A stretch of 64,000 nt of DNA from Strongylocentrotus droebachiensis (lineage: Eukaryota > Echinodermata > Echinoidea > Camarodonta > Strongylocentrotidae), in contig JAVYIG010000412.1 of assembly GCA_035222895.1 (NCBI GenBank), positions 544,583 to 608,582 on the forward strand, read 5' to 3'. The translations under genes were made by a program, and so were the position numbers. Positions 1 to 10,774 of the stretch are shown here, piece by piece. The notes under the pieces are model-generated. The model made no database searches. It had not been told where the DNA came from and was given only the letters and a program-made list of their open reading frames with translations. Within the stretch, counting starts at the first letter, position 1. Each line of letters begins with the position of its first letter.

Positions 1-162
1 GAGAACGTTGCTTTTGTTTGCGACATTGTCCTCAGGTTACCAGACATCACACACAAGATACTCAAGAAGAAAAAGGAATGGAACTCTATTCTCAAGTGGG
101 CTTTCGAGTTTGCGCTGAGCACCGGTTACTATGACGACTCGCACCAGACTCTGCTTCACCTG
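1..162 (+). CDS. ccdc134: CCDC134 exon (third from last)
   Basis: Open from base 1 in frame 1, ending CTG followed by the donor GTAAGA at 163. It is phase 0 at the 3' end. It encodes the conserved block with ENVAFVCDIV and WNSILKWAF. It is probably truncated at its 5' side by the window edge. Confidence 0.85.
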
Positions 163-2551
163 GTAAGAATTGCAAACGGGATTCGGGTTTCAGGTAAAAT
201 TGGAAGGAATAGCTTTGAAGGGGTATGAAGTTTGGCATATAGCTTGGATATCCAGGCGATTGTTCAGTGTTTGAAATGTTTTATGTATTGTGTATCATGT
301 TAATGTATTGTGTTTGTATTGAAAAATGAAATGTCTGAGTGTAGTGTACACAAAGGAGAATATGATCAAAAGGCTTATTTTTGTTTTTTGTTTTTTGTAC
401 TACTTTACTAATTGAAACATGGGTACCAATTTGTATCTATTGGCTATATATGAAATTACGAATAGGGCCTAAGTGCTGTAATTATAATTTTATAATTGTA
501 ATAAATAATTTTGAATATTTAGATTATTGTACAAATTCCATCCAGCAGAAGTACAATGCCCAGGACTGTCTGTAGCTACAAAGCTACACTGTAAAGTGAT
601 TTCTGACTTGGAATGTATTCATGTGAATGTTCATTATTTCAATACTTTCCATTTTACAATACTATAAGCATAGCTCAACACTTAACAGGTGCCTGAGACA
701 CATGGGTGCCCTACATCCAGGGCTGGACCCAACATCTTTTGAAGTTTTTCATAGGGCTTGTACATACAGACAGTGAATACTAAAAGGTTCAATCCAGACC
801 CCTTCAACAACAAAAACTTATGATGGAGACCTTCCTATAAGGGAGATTTAAAGTACAGTATATCAATTTGTTACATGATATTGAGCTTTTAATTTCACTG
901 CGAACAAAGAATCCAATCTTACAGAATATATTTGAAAATTACTAAGAAACTATAATGTTTCATTATATAATTCTTTTGAATACAGGTGTAAATTTATCTG
1001 ATATTGCAAGGGATTTGAATAATTTGATACAAATATTGTAGATATTATTGCATGTGTGATTATAACTTGTGTTATTTTTTTCTTCATTTCTTTCCCTAAA
1101 TAGTCATCACAAGAGCTTAATTTTGTTAAGAGGGACGAGAACTATGTGAACCCATACAGCAGATTAAACAATGAGGACGTAAGTATTTATGCACTTTAAC
1201 AGGATACCATGGAGGTGTTGTGGTCCAGTAGATAAGTCTCCGGTACAGGGCTTGAATCCGTGCCAAAACGCTAACGTCCTTTGGAAAGACGTTAACCTAA
1301 ATTTGTGAGGTAAATGGGTAACTGGTAGGATTATTCCTTGAAATGAGCGCTATGCAAGAACCCACTACTATTGTTATTATACGAGATATGACGTTTAATA
1401 ATAATAATAATTAAATGTTTGTGTATTTTGTAAAGCCCATAACACATACTGGTTAGCATTATTGCATGGCTCTATGCGCTCTCAGAATACAGAAGAAGTG
1501 GAAATGGTGCACTGGTTTCATAATTGTGAGATTTTACAAAGTGCTAATTAAATATGTTTTCAAATTCTGAACTTTTCCATATATTTATCGATACATTTCT
1601 TTTATTAAAAAACGAAAAAATCTGTTAATATGATTATGAATAATGGTAGTCATACAAGAGTACACCATTATTCGGTAGTCATCTCAAGAAATTAAATTTT
1701 GGATGAAATTTAAGGGAAAAAAAATATTGTATCCATGGGACCATTGCACAGAATCACCCTATATTGAATAGTAGATTACTTGCCTTGAATTATTACAATT
1801 TAGGAATCTGCTTTTTTGAAATGAATTTGTATTTTATAACCTCTGTTAGATTTCAATTCAATTCATTTTAACTCAATTTAATTTTATTTCATTCAGTTAC
1901 AAAAAAAATCACACATAGCAATCAGATATACATTTCAGCGGGGCAGTTTATGGTTTCACAGAACAGAATAAGATGGAATAGCTGGTATCCTCTCAATAGC
2001 GTTCCTCTGAGAAATTAACACTAAAATTCATCGGCCAGTCAAGGACAAAATATTGAAACATCTGGCACATGCATACCATTACCTGTATATACAGTGCGTC
2101 CCAAAAAAAACTAATGATGTGAGAAGTTCATATCAAGTTTCATTTCAATCTACTTTTCCTACTTGAATGAATTAAGGATTGTGGAAATAAACTTGAATTG
2201 AAAAAAAAATGAATTTAATTGAATTGTCTGATTATAATATCTGAAGTGATTTCATGTGATTCCTCACGACACCTTCGATTATTTTTAACAAGCAAAATTT
2301 ACCTATAGCATATTATGATCTCTATTTTTCTGTCGTCTATGATGAAAAATTTATATATCGGGTGCACTGCCTGTACTTTATTTCCTTTTTAAGCTCATTT
2401 TTATTTTTAAAGGCACCCTGAACTGGCTCTGAACAGATGATTGTATAACCTTTCCCTTGCCTTTCAGATGTTTGATATGCCTCCAACGCCCAAGAAGAAG
2501 GAAAAGAAGCAGAAAAAGAGAGGACCGAGGATCAGTAAGAAGGAATTATAA
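1..2551 (+). CDS. ccdc134: CCDC134 orthologue, last three coding exons (5' part lies outside the window)
   Basis: Three exons join in frame: 1-162 (54 codons), 1104-1178 (25 codons) and 2468-2551 (27 codons plus TAA), with GT donors at 163 and 1179 and AG acceptors before 1104 and 2468. The joined C-terminal 106 residues align by eye with the C-terminal half of vertebrate CCDC134: a block starting ENVAFVCDIVLRLP, then a W-rich helix (WNSILKWAFEF), then a Lys-rich tail with the family-typical GPRIS motif. The protein ends KKEL, a KDEL-like ER-retrieval signal; the human protein ends in a similar xxEL. From the family, it is a small soluble ER/secretory-pathway protein reported to act with the ER chaperone GRP94 and to influence MAPK signalling. 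The N-terminal signal peptide and coiled coil would lie upstream of base 1. Identification is from remembered homology, not a search. Confidence 0.87.
1104..1178 (+). CDS. ccdc134: CCDC134 penultimate exon
   Basis: A 75-bp phase 0/0 exon between a TTTCCCTAAATAG acceptor and a GTAAGT donor. It encodes SSQELNFVKRDENYVNPYSR and five further residues. This matches the region before the Lys-rich tail in vertebrate homologues (SQELxxxxxxxxxxNPF). Confidence 0.83.
1212..1413 (+). mobile_element. tRNA-derived SINE in the last-but-one CCDC134 intron
   Basis: It starts GAGGTGTTGTGGTCCAG, with an A-box-like TGGTCCAGTAGAT and a B-box-like GCTTGAATCC about 40 bp later. The SINE body follows (CCTTTGGAAAGACGTTAA, then TAACTGGTAGGATTATTCC) and an ATA/AAT-rich tail. 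The same head and body occur on the - strand at 36760-36938 and 62514-62805, so this is one dispersed family. Confidence 0.65.
2468..2551 (+). CDS. ccdc134: CCDC134 terminal exon with KKEL C-terminus
   Basis: Follows the acceptor CCTTTCAG. It encodes a Lys-rich tail, then GPRISKKEL and TAA. The KKEL end fits ER retention of a soluble luminal protein, and the GPRIS motif is shared with the vertebrate C-terminus. Confidence 0.87.
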   Translation: MFDMPPTPKKKEKKQKKRGPRISKKEL

Positions 2552-2663
2552 ACACCAAGTTTGTCAGCTTATCCAAAAGATCTAATGGTCACAGTTCATC
2601 AATTGAATTTAATTGATTTTAATGGTTTATTGGGAATACTGAAAACGGCTACATTAAATTTAC

Positions 2664-2669
2664 AATAAA
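2664..2669 (+). terminator. candidate polyadenylation signal AATAAA for CCDC134
   Basis: An AATAAA hexamer lies 113 bp after the CCDC134 stop codon, at a usual distance for a 3' UTR. The sequence is AT-rich and other hexamers occur, so this is only the nearest plausible one. Confidence 0.35.
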
Positions 2670-2900
2670 ATCCTGTGAAATACATAGCAATGTTAAAAAC
2701 GTTTATAACATAACGCTTGCGAGAATGCATTGGATAGCGTAAATATGTTGAATTAGAAGGTTATGTTTTTTGAAGTTCTATTTTTTCAAATGTGCTTTTG
2801 TATAATGAGTTGTGGGATGAACGAATATTTTCATTAATGAACTTTCAGATCAGTTCATCAAGTCATCTAGTAGATGAAACTTTAGTTCTTCTGTAGAGGA

Positions 2901-3110
2901 GGCGCAAAAGCTCAGTCGGTAGAGCAGTGGTCTCGTAATCCGGCGACCCAGGTTCGAAACCAAGTCGATGCGCTAGTGCGCTTTGGTATGGCATTAATCC
3001 TCATTGCCAGGTCTGTCAGAGAGGACCTAAAGCCGTCGGTCCTCTTGTTGCTTACTAACAAGCATTTATGCTTTCTTAGCAGTCAGGTGAAATAACAACC
3101 ACTACAACGT
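2901..3110 (+). mobile_element. tRNA-derived SINE of a second type (Thr-like head)
   Basis: The first 75 bp resemble a tRNA: A box AGCTCAGTCGGTAGAGCA, an anticodon-loop-like CTCGTAA (CGT, Thr-like) and B box GGTTCGAAACC. The sequence runs on into a non-tRNA body with a GTCCTCTT/AGAGGACC inverted pair and has no CCA-type 3' end after the T arm. A SINE is therefore more likely than a functional tRNA gene. Confidence 0.6.
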
Positions 3111-3978
3111 ACTTTGACACAGGTTGATTAATAAATCACCCACTATAGGTCATTGGTGTATGTTAAGAATAACAAACCTACTGAGTTTAACACAGCTTTG
3201 CAACTTGGTTGCAGAGATATTTCTATATGGGATTTAAAAATGTAAAATAAAACTCGAGAAAGAATAAAGATGATATTAAAGCAAATGAATTCCTAATCCT
3301 CTTATAACAAACCAATGATTGTAATTGCACAAATGGGAATTTTGTATCAGAAGTTATAACCCTTATGAGCTTACAGTGTGGAACAATAATACCTGCCTAG
3401 AATGCCATGCTGTTTCACATTCCTAGCTGTCTAGGGAGAAACAGATAGATTAAATATTGCAATGGATATTGCACCAATGCTGAGATCATCATTCACTTTT
3501 AATTTCAAAATCAAAAGTGCCTGAGTATGTATTCTGATCACTGTCATGAGTTTTGTTGTGCTTTGGCTGATGTAAATTAAGCAAAGTATAGTTACAAATT
3601 ATATACTATTCAAAGAAGTGTGTGTACAAATGATATTTCAAAATAAAAAGTCACAACAAGGTCTCAGTTATATGAAAACAATGAATTTGAAGAGTTTGCA
3701 TGTATAATACCATGAGATAAATCTTATTTGATTTATCTGTTTTTTGCAATTCTGGATCACTTGCAAGATTCACAAAGTTATTTTGCATGATTTGAAAGTG
3801 TTAGTCTTTCTACAAAACTAAGTGATAAATCCATGTACTCCTATGTTTTATATGAGTAGTTTGTGAAAAATGTAAAAATACTATGCATTTGCAAGGCTTA
3901 CAGTGACCATCCTGATCCAGCTCATATATAGTATATTTACATTATGTGTTTTGAGCCAGAAGGGCATTAAATCTGTTT
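3111..3978. other. intergenic, no gene seen
   Basis: AT-rich sequence downstream of CCDC134 with no long ORF, splice-framed exon or recognisable repeat. Confidence 0.5.
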
Positions 3979-3982
3979 TTAA

Positions 3983-4378
3983 AGAGAAGGTTAAGTTCTG
4001 GGAAGAGGTGAAAAATAATTTGTGAGCGTTATCATTCTTATTATGCAAGTGTGGAAGAACATCAGATAAGACATGTTCCCTGAAAAGCATGGCTCTTCAA
4101 ATGCCTTCATATTCTAAATATGTCATGTAACATCGTAAAACTCCAGGGTAGGATTTTTACGCCACATGTTCGTGTAGTCCCATATACATCTTTCTGTGTA
4201 GAGTGCTTGTAACTTTACCAAGACTGGGCAAAATTTCTTATCATTTTGATCATTCCAGAACCTTGCAGTACACACCAATACTTATATGCTAGATGATCAA
4301 CCTTTTCTGGTCGAGTCCACAACGTTTCTTTCACAATGCAATCACATGACCAGAACTAATCTTTATCTTTAACTCCCT
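3983..4378. mobile_element. TTAA-flanked MITE, family A (copy 1)
   Basis: A 396-bp element flanked by TTAA at 3979-3982 and 4379-4382. It has imperfect terminal inverted repeats, starting AGAGAAGGTTAAGTTCTGG and ending CCAGAACTAATCTTTATCT. Its interior (CATATACATCTTTCTGTG, later TGCAATCACATGACCAGAAC) recurs at 29915-30298, 42985-43242, 55023-55419 and 60345-60710. It has no ORF, so it is non-autonomous. TTAA duplications occur in the piggyBac and Kolobok superfamilies; the AG-starting ends fit Kolobok better. Confidence 0.8.
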
Positions 4379-4523
4379 TCCTTCTCCAAACAGACAAATA
4401 TTCAATTGTTAATTCTATTGCCCATTCGTCATAGATATGTACTGTATGATTATAAACAAGGACGATTACTTAAGACAATGCAGACTGTTCACTAAGACTA
4501 ATCAGAGCTTGTTTTATAATGTA

Positions 4524-4895
4524 TCTGGGCTCTGTTTCATAGAAATGTTGTCAATAACGAGTTACAATAACTGTTATAACACTATGAATATGACGGACAA
4601 AGAAAGCAGACAAAATATACAGTTCCTCAGGTAGACAAAGGAACATCTCTTCACTGCTATTATGTAAAAAGGTGAATATGCATGTGACACCTGTTCTACA
4701 CTTTTTTACATAATAGCAGTGAAGGGATGTTCCTTTGTGTACCTGAGGAACTGTATATTTTGTCCGCTTTCTGTGTCAGTCATATTCATAGTGTAAGCTA
4801 CTGAAAATCATTGCATCTGATTGGCTGAGAGCAAATTTGTCATAGAAATTTAGCATCTGTTATTGATAACAAGTTTTATGAAGCAGGGCCCTGGA
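4524..4895. mobile_element. foldback MITE with an inner palindrome nested in it
   Basis: Outer arms are CTGGGCTCTGTTTCATAG at 4524 and its diverged complement TATGAAGCAGGGCCCTGG ending at 4895, continuing inward over TTGTCAATAAC and GTTATTGATAAC. Between them, 4579-4794 is a second and much better matched palindrome with arms of about 95 bp and a short loop around 4672-4695. Left and right arms differ at only a few bases. The inner palindrome recurs at 33729-34238, so it moves separately from the outer one. Confidence 0.7.
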
Positions 4896-4899
4896 CTTG

Positions 4900-6515
4900 G
4901 GTAATGTTTGGCTGTAGGGAGTAAGTAAACCCATGTGAAGTGCCTTGATATCTTTTTGTACTCTACACTTGAAAAAAAACATGGTAAAACATATGCATGT
5001 TACATTTGTAGCTCATGAAATTTGCAGAACTTTTATAAAAGAATTTTCTATTATTCCAGTAACAACTTTTGTCTTTTATGTTGTGTGTAGTATGTTTCTT
5101 TAATAGTAGTTCCTATTTGATGCAATCAGTGAAGGATGCTATTGTTATTCAAATGCATTATTTGTTTTAGGCAATCTGGAGGGCACGTTCAATTCATGTT
5201 CCCCCCTCTACTGAGTAAAAACGTACCCCTTGGTTATGACCTATAAATGCAGCATTATTATAAAGGTTCCAAACAACACAAACTACAGTTTTACTCTGTG
5301 ATAACACAAAATACAAAATATTGGATATATATGATTTTTAAAAGTCACACAATATGCATATAAAGAAAAAGAGGATCTTGAAATGCCTTTTAGTAATATC
5401 GTAGTTAATAGCTATCTAAACCATAATGCTGTATTATATACTGCTCTTTGTGGGAAATGTCTGTTTTTAATACTTTTTGGCGTGATTTCTAAAGTTTAAA
5501 TCAAACATCTATTTGAGCCGGGGGTGGGGGGGGGGGGGGGAGGTTCTAGTCAGTTAGCTGTTTACCTCTTCATAATGAGCTTGATTTGCTATCTTAATTA
5601 TGATTTTTTTTGTCGATATTTTATGTTTTTTAGTTCGTGATGCCATATTTTTTGTCCTATTACAAGCCATTTATGGAGAACATGGAATGACAGTTTTATT
5701 TAGGGCTTTTACAGTTTTAAGATAATTTTTTTTTAAAGGAAGATATCAAACTTTGAATGTGTGCCTTCATCTTCATATGTGTACATTCCTTCAATCAGTA
5801 CTACTACATTACTTGGTAAAACTTACAAAGTTTGACGGTTAAAGAATACTGTCTTTTCAGTTTTTATTTCATTTTTGTTTTCTCTCTGTTAAATGTTTGA
5901 TAGATAGATGGAGAATTTCATGTTTGTAAGATTTTTGATATATTTGTTTATATTTGTACCATTTTGTGAATGGAATTGTAAATGAATTGAAAAGAGAGAT
6001 CATACTCTGGTTTGCTGCCAGTTGAGGGGTTGAGAGCACTCACTGCCTTCACAGATTTGGAAAATGATTCTAGAGAATCATTTGGTGTCAATTTGATTCA
6101 AGAACAATCCATACATATTTACGATGCTCATCAAATGGTTTCTCTAGTGGGAATAAAATCATCAATGAAGTCATTCTTGATTTTTCAAAGAGATTTATCT
6201 AGGTATTTATGCATTTCACTGATTCAGGCTAAGAAATTTGGCCCATATTCACACTTGTACGTAATCCTAGATACAGTCAAAGTTTCTGGAGCGCCAGCTG
6301 TCCATCTGTTCTGTCGCCCGCTACAAAATATCTGGAATTAAATTATGAATAAAAGAATAAATCGACTGAAGATGAATGATTAACTAATTTATGGCATGAT
6401 TTTAGTTTATTCATAATAGTTAGAGAGGATTTCATAATTTTCATGGATTTGATACTCCATAAAACTTAACTTTATTTACCTTATTGGTGAGGATTTGAAC
6501 CTTTACTGATACTAC
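4900..6515. other. intergenic, no gene seen
   Basis: AT-rich sequence. A G-run of about 20 lies near 5522-5541. An open frame of 109 codons at 6012-6341 has no recognisable domain and no splice or promoter context, and I do not call it a gene. Confidence 0.5.
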
Positions 6516-6665
6516 AGTCATACCTGCTTTAGTGACCACCTGTCTACAAAGACCACATTTTTTGTTTCCCTTGAAAACAGTTTCTCATTGAAACATGTAC
6601 TAAAGGAACCTGACTACAAAGACCACTTTTTCAGTTTCCATTGGGCGGTCGCTATAGACGGGTTT
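6516..6665. repeat. dispersed GACCAC-type repeat fragment
   Basis: Two related units, CTGTCTACAAAGACCACATT and CTGACTACAAAGACCACTTT, are followed by GGGCGGTCGCTATAGACGGG. The arrangement looks like the end of a transposon-derived repeat of a type common in marine animal genomes. I could not define both ends. Confidence 0.4.
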
Positions 6666-7030
6666 GATTAATGTGATGATTATGATGGTGTTGATGATGT
6701 TACTGATGGAGTTGATGATATTGTTGATGATGGTGATGATGATGTTACTGATGGAGTTGATGATAATGTTGATGATGTTACTGATGGAGTTGATGATAAT
6801 GTTACTGATGGAGTTGATGATAATGTTGATGATGATGATGATGATGATGTTACTGATGGAGTTGATGATAATGTTGATGATGATGATGATGATGATGGAG
6901 TTGATGATATTGTTGATGATGATGATGGTGATGTTACTGATGGAGTTGAAGATAATGTTGATGACGATGTTACTGATCTAGTTGATGATAATGTTGATGA
7001 TGATGATGCTGAAACTGGTGATGCGGCTCC
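6663..7030 (+). repeat. GAT-rich minisatellite (GTTACTGATGGAGTTGATGAT units)
   Basis: A degenerate array built from GTTACTGATGGAGTTGATGATAATGTT units and GAT runs. One + frame stays open across the array and would encode an Asp-rich repeat (VTDGVDDNV and poly-D). That frame opens right after a TAA at about 6668 and closes at TGA near 7065, with no start or splice context. It is best read as a GAT-derived repeat; a decayed acidic-repeat exon is possible but unproven. Confidence 0.65.
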
Positions 7031-7729
7031 TGCTTATGATGATGATAGTTATTGTTGGTGTTGATGATGGTGTTCTTTGTGATGGAGATGAGCGTGATAT
7101 GGTGGAAGTAGTAAACCATTATGATGATGTATATGACGAGAATACCCATGCTCCCAGGAGGCATGTTATTGAAGGCAGTGCTGGTGAAGGTGAATGTGCT
7201 ATGATGAGAACGACAATGATGATGTTGATGATAGCGGTATAACGAGGATCATGCTATTTCATATTTTCATGATGTTGGCGGCTACTAACGCTAATACCGG
7301 TGAAGGCGTCTTGTATAGACCCATCTCTTCAAGATTCGTTAGTACCGCCATTTACCGCTTTATTGTTTAGCATTTATTTCCCATATACCTTAATCAATAT
7401 TGACACCCCCCCCCCCCCCCCCCCTCGCTTCCCTTCCCCTTCTTTCAATACAAAAAATGTTTCATCATTGACAACTAACCAAATATCCTTCTGAGACAGG
7501 ATTACCAAGTTTCGATCAGAGCTTCAAATGGATTGGTTTTAATTATGCATGTTTAATTAAACCAACCATAGTATTGACAGTATAGGCGAGTCCAGGAGGG
7601 GTGTAGGAGTCTTGAGGCTTCCCAACCACCCCCCCCCCCACACACACACACATTTCTGGTTGTTGCTTGACACAAGTCTTTTTTATTCGACCAAACCCCT
7701 TTGCCCGAGTAGATCCTTTTTTATCTGTG
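7031..7729. other. intergenic, low-complexity C and CA tracts
   Basis: Holds a C-run at about 7405-7424, C and CA runs near 7629-7652 and short open frames of no recognisable type. No gene is supported. Confidence 0.45.
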
Positions 7730-7733
7730 TTAA

Positions 7734-8113
7734 AGGTAATACAAAGTGTTGGGATTTTTGTTGTTGTTGAAAATTTAGATGCCCCTATGGACGTATAGCT
7801 CTAGACAATAATATTTAGCCCCTAAAACACTTCTGCTTTCGAGAAAAAGTGAATATAAAAATTTACCGGTGCTCCCGGTAAATTTTGATAAATTTCAAAT
7901 AGCGCCTACGGCCATGGTAGCTGTGATATATAATTTCCAAACGAAAAGAGCCAATCGGTCGATTTTAGTCAAGAAACATTGATTTATAGCTAAATTAATA
8001 TATTGACCTTGAGAGGGAGCTATACAACACAAACAGTTTATTATTTACAATTTCATCACTTTAGACTAGAGTTCAACCGCGACAACGATCACTGAATATT
8101 GTAGGATCGCATA
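7734..8113. mobile_element. TTAA-flanked MITE, family B (copy 1), interrupted by a LINE
   Basis: Preceded by TTAA at 7730-7733 and starting AGGTAATAC. It aligns along its length with 14116-14435: TTAGCCCCTAAAACACTTCT, CGGTGCTCCCGGTA, AATAGCGCCTACGGCCAT and other shared blocks. The match stops at about 8113, where the (TTG)n tail of the - strand LINE begins. The far end is represented only by a degenerate TTAA near 12494. Confidence 0.65.
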
Positions 8114-8447
8114 TTGTTGTTGTTGTTGTTGTTTTTATTTCCGAAATCAGATACAAATATTATACATAGTAAAATATACAAAGTAAAATATTTATACATG
8201 TGCATAGATAAAAATCGGTGGATAGCCCAATTCAGCAGTGTTTATAGAACACTACTGTTCTTCCTTAGGGTCCTTACACTACAATATTAACATAAAAGCG
8301 ACATAAAGCAGAATAGAAACAAAACATAAATACAAGTTTTTTAAATACCAAGGTAACAAAATATACAAAAATGATATCATACGCGTACACCCACACACAC
8401 ACACACACACACAGTTATGCAAAATCATTTGAGTTTAAGGAAGTGTG

Positions 8448-10761
8448 TTAAGAAAAAATATCAGTTATTAGGGTATGGAAGGATCTTAATGTAGTTACAT
8501 TTCGGATGTGTTCTGGTAGTTGGTTATATTGTGTCGCCCCCCTATAGAAGAATGTTCTTTTGCAATTATTTGAATTCGGTTTAGGGAGATCTAGATTTCG
8601 GGATGAGCGAAATGAATAATTATACGTGCGATATTTGATATTATTTGACATATAAGACGGAGTGTAATTATTTAATATCTTAAAAATCATAGTACATACA
8701 TGCTTTTTGTAACGGCAGTCTAGAAAATCCCAATTAAGATTATCATGAACATGTTGATTGGATGTATGAGAATAAGGATTTACTTTCATTATCACACGGC
8801 CCGCCCTGTTTTGAAGCTTTTGTAAAAGTGAAAGGGAGGATTCAGTTGCGGACTGCCAAACCATGTCTCCATAGTCGAAATGTGGAATTATTATGGATTT
8901 GTAAATTAGATTCAAATCAGATTCATTTATAATATGTCTTAATCTACCAAGGAAGCCAATAAGTTTACTGATTTTCTGACACATTATATTTTTATGAGCA
9001 TCCCATTTTAATTCATTGTCTATATTGATACCGAGGTATTTTGTTCTGTAAACCTTAACAATATTTGTATCTCTTATTTTCACATTAAGTACATTACACT
9101 TTGATAACTTATGACGGGTGCCAATGAGCATGGTCACAGTTTTTGTATAATTGATTAATAACTTATTGCGAGACATCCATTTATCAAGATATTCCATTTC
9201 ATCATTTAAGACAGATTCAACAACAGTGGGACATTTATGCGAAAAATAAATTACGGTATCATCTGCGTATAGATGTACGTGACAAAGATTGAAAATTTTA
9301 GGCAGATCATTTATAAATATCGTAAATAAAAGTGGGCCCAATAGTGAACCCTGGGGCACACCATGAGTTAAAACTCTTTCATTTGACATAACATTATTAA
9401 TCATGGTAACTATTCTTCTCTCAGACAGATAGCTCTCAAACCATTGTAACGACATTTCATCTAAACCGATATAATACAGTTTATTTAAGAGCACCTGATG
9501 GTCAACCGTATCAAACGCCTTCTGTAGGTTTACGAAGACACAACAGTGGGACATTTATGCGAAAAATAAATTACGGTATCATCTGCGTATAGATGTACGT
9601 GACAAAGATTGAAAATTTTAGGCAGATCATTTATAAATATCGTAAATAAAAGTGGGCCCAATAGTGAACCCTGGGGCACACCATGAGTTAAAACTCTTTC
9701 ATTTGACATAACATTATTAATCATGGTAACTATTCTTCTCTCAGACAGATAGCTCTCAAACCATTGTAACGACATTTCATCTAAACCGATATAATACAGT
9801 TTATTTAAGAGCACCTGATGGTCAACCGTATCAAACGCCTTCTGTAGGTTTACGAAGACTGCCCCCGTGTACCTGCCTTCATCCATTGCCATTAACCAAT
9901 CATCCGTAACTTTAACTAAAGCAGTGACAGTTGAATTGCGAGCCCTAAAACCAGACTGAACAGATCCAGTATATTGTTTGCATGAAGATGGCTAACTAAT
10001 TGGATTTGGATTATGCGTTCTAGTACTTTAGAAATACAAGGGAGCAAGGATATAGGCCTATAATATTGTCTGGATTAGATTTATCACCTTTTTTATGAAG
10101 CGGAATTACTTTAGCTATTTTCCATCTCATTGGGACTTTACCATCAGTTATAGATTTATTAATCAGATATGTAATTGGTTAAATCAAAATATCCACACAC
10201 GACTTGAGTACCTGAACGGTTATACCGTCAACTCCGCATGATTTCTTATTTTTTAACTTATTAATCTCTCTCATTACATCAGTTTCAGAAACAACAGATA
10301 ATTTCAACTTATTTGAACAAGGTGCATCATTAATAGTTGAATGAAATTCATTTTCCCCAAAGTTACTTTCTTGATGTTTTTTTAACAACTCTGTTACAAC
10401 ATTAGCAAAATGATCGTTGAATCGAGATGCTTTATTAAACAGATCCGTACATGCATGACTTGGAGAGACGTTATTTTTCGGCAAAAACGATTTCAGAACT
10501 TTCCATGTATCGTTCCGATTTGTACATTGCAATAACTTATTTGTATAGTGTTGCTTTTTCGCTTTTTTGATATGTAACCCTATTTCTTAAACGTCTATAT
10601 TCAGTCCATAGCTCATTACTTTGCTTAACAATAGCTTTCTTTTTAACTTTATCTCTCTCTTTCATCAAATTAAAAATTGACTCATTTAACCAAGGAGAGC
10701 ATTGCTTCCTCATCCGTTTCGTTCTCAAAGGCATATGATTGTTCATCACGGATAATATCAT
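8448..10761 (-). pseudogene. LINE ORF2 relic: reverse transcriptase fragments
   Basis: Read on the - strand the pieces run in order. 10761-10537 holds the linker with PWLNESIFNLMKERDK. 10532-10179 ends in the N-terminal RT block INKLKNKKSCGVDGITVQVL. 10178-9893 is degraded but still shows KVPMRWKIAKVIPLHKKGD, with stops. 9892-9530 and 9554-8448 carry QKAFDTVDHQVLLNKL, GVPQGSLLGPLLFTIFINDL, the YADDT catalytic motif and the C-terminal YLGINID and NRAGRV regions. The YADD Asp pair survives, but stops between the blocks and a 320-bp frame-breaking duplication rule out a working enzyme. No host role is implied. Confidence 0.88.
9220..9859. repeat. 320-bp tandem duplication inside the LINE RT domain
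   Basis: Bases 9220-9539 are repeated without visible change at 9540-9859, covering the QKAFDTVD to YADDT region. Because 320 is not a multiple of 3, the second unit is out of frame with the first, giving two overlapping RT open frames that both contain the catalytic motif. The absence of visible differences suggests either a very recent event or an assembly duplication. Confidence 0.85.
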
Positions 10762-10774
10762 AGCTTCCCAATCA

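Larger units (their letters stand above)
8114..10774 (-). mobile_element. 5'-truncated non-LTR retrotransposon (CR1/L2/Jockey-like LINE)
   Basis: A LINE on the - strand with a (CAA)n tail seen as (TTG)n at 8114-8131, a 3' UTR of about 310 bp containing a CA repeat at 8390-8413, and reverse-transcriptase fragments up to 10774. The 5' endonuclease is missing: the first recognisable block encodes DWEAMILSVMNNHMPLR, the linker after the endonuclease. The upstream edge abuts another transposon at 10775. Frameshifts, stops and an internal duplication make it non-functional. Confidence 0.85.

Noticed and set aside
2901-2975. Functional tRNA gene (Thr-like)
   Set aside because: Acceptor stem pairing is poor and the sequence continues as a SINE body.
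6012-6341. 109-codon + strand open frame
   Set aside because: No recognisable domain, no promoter or splice context, AT-rich codon use like the surroundings.
6664-6981. Met/Leu-rich open frame in the GAT repeat
   Set aside because: It is the wrong-frame reading of a simple repeat; composition alone explains it.
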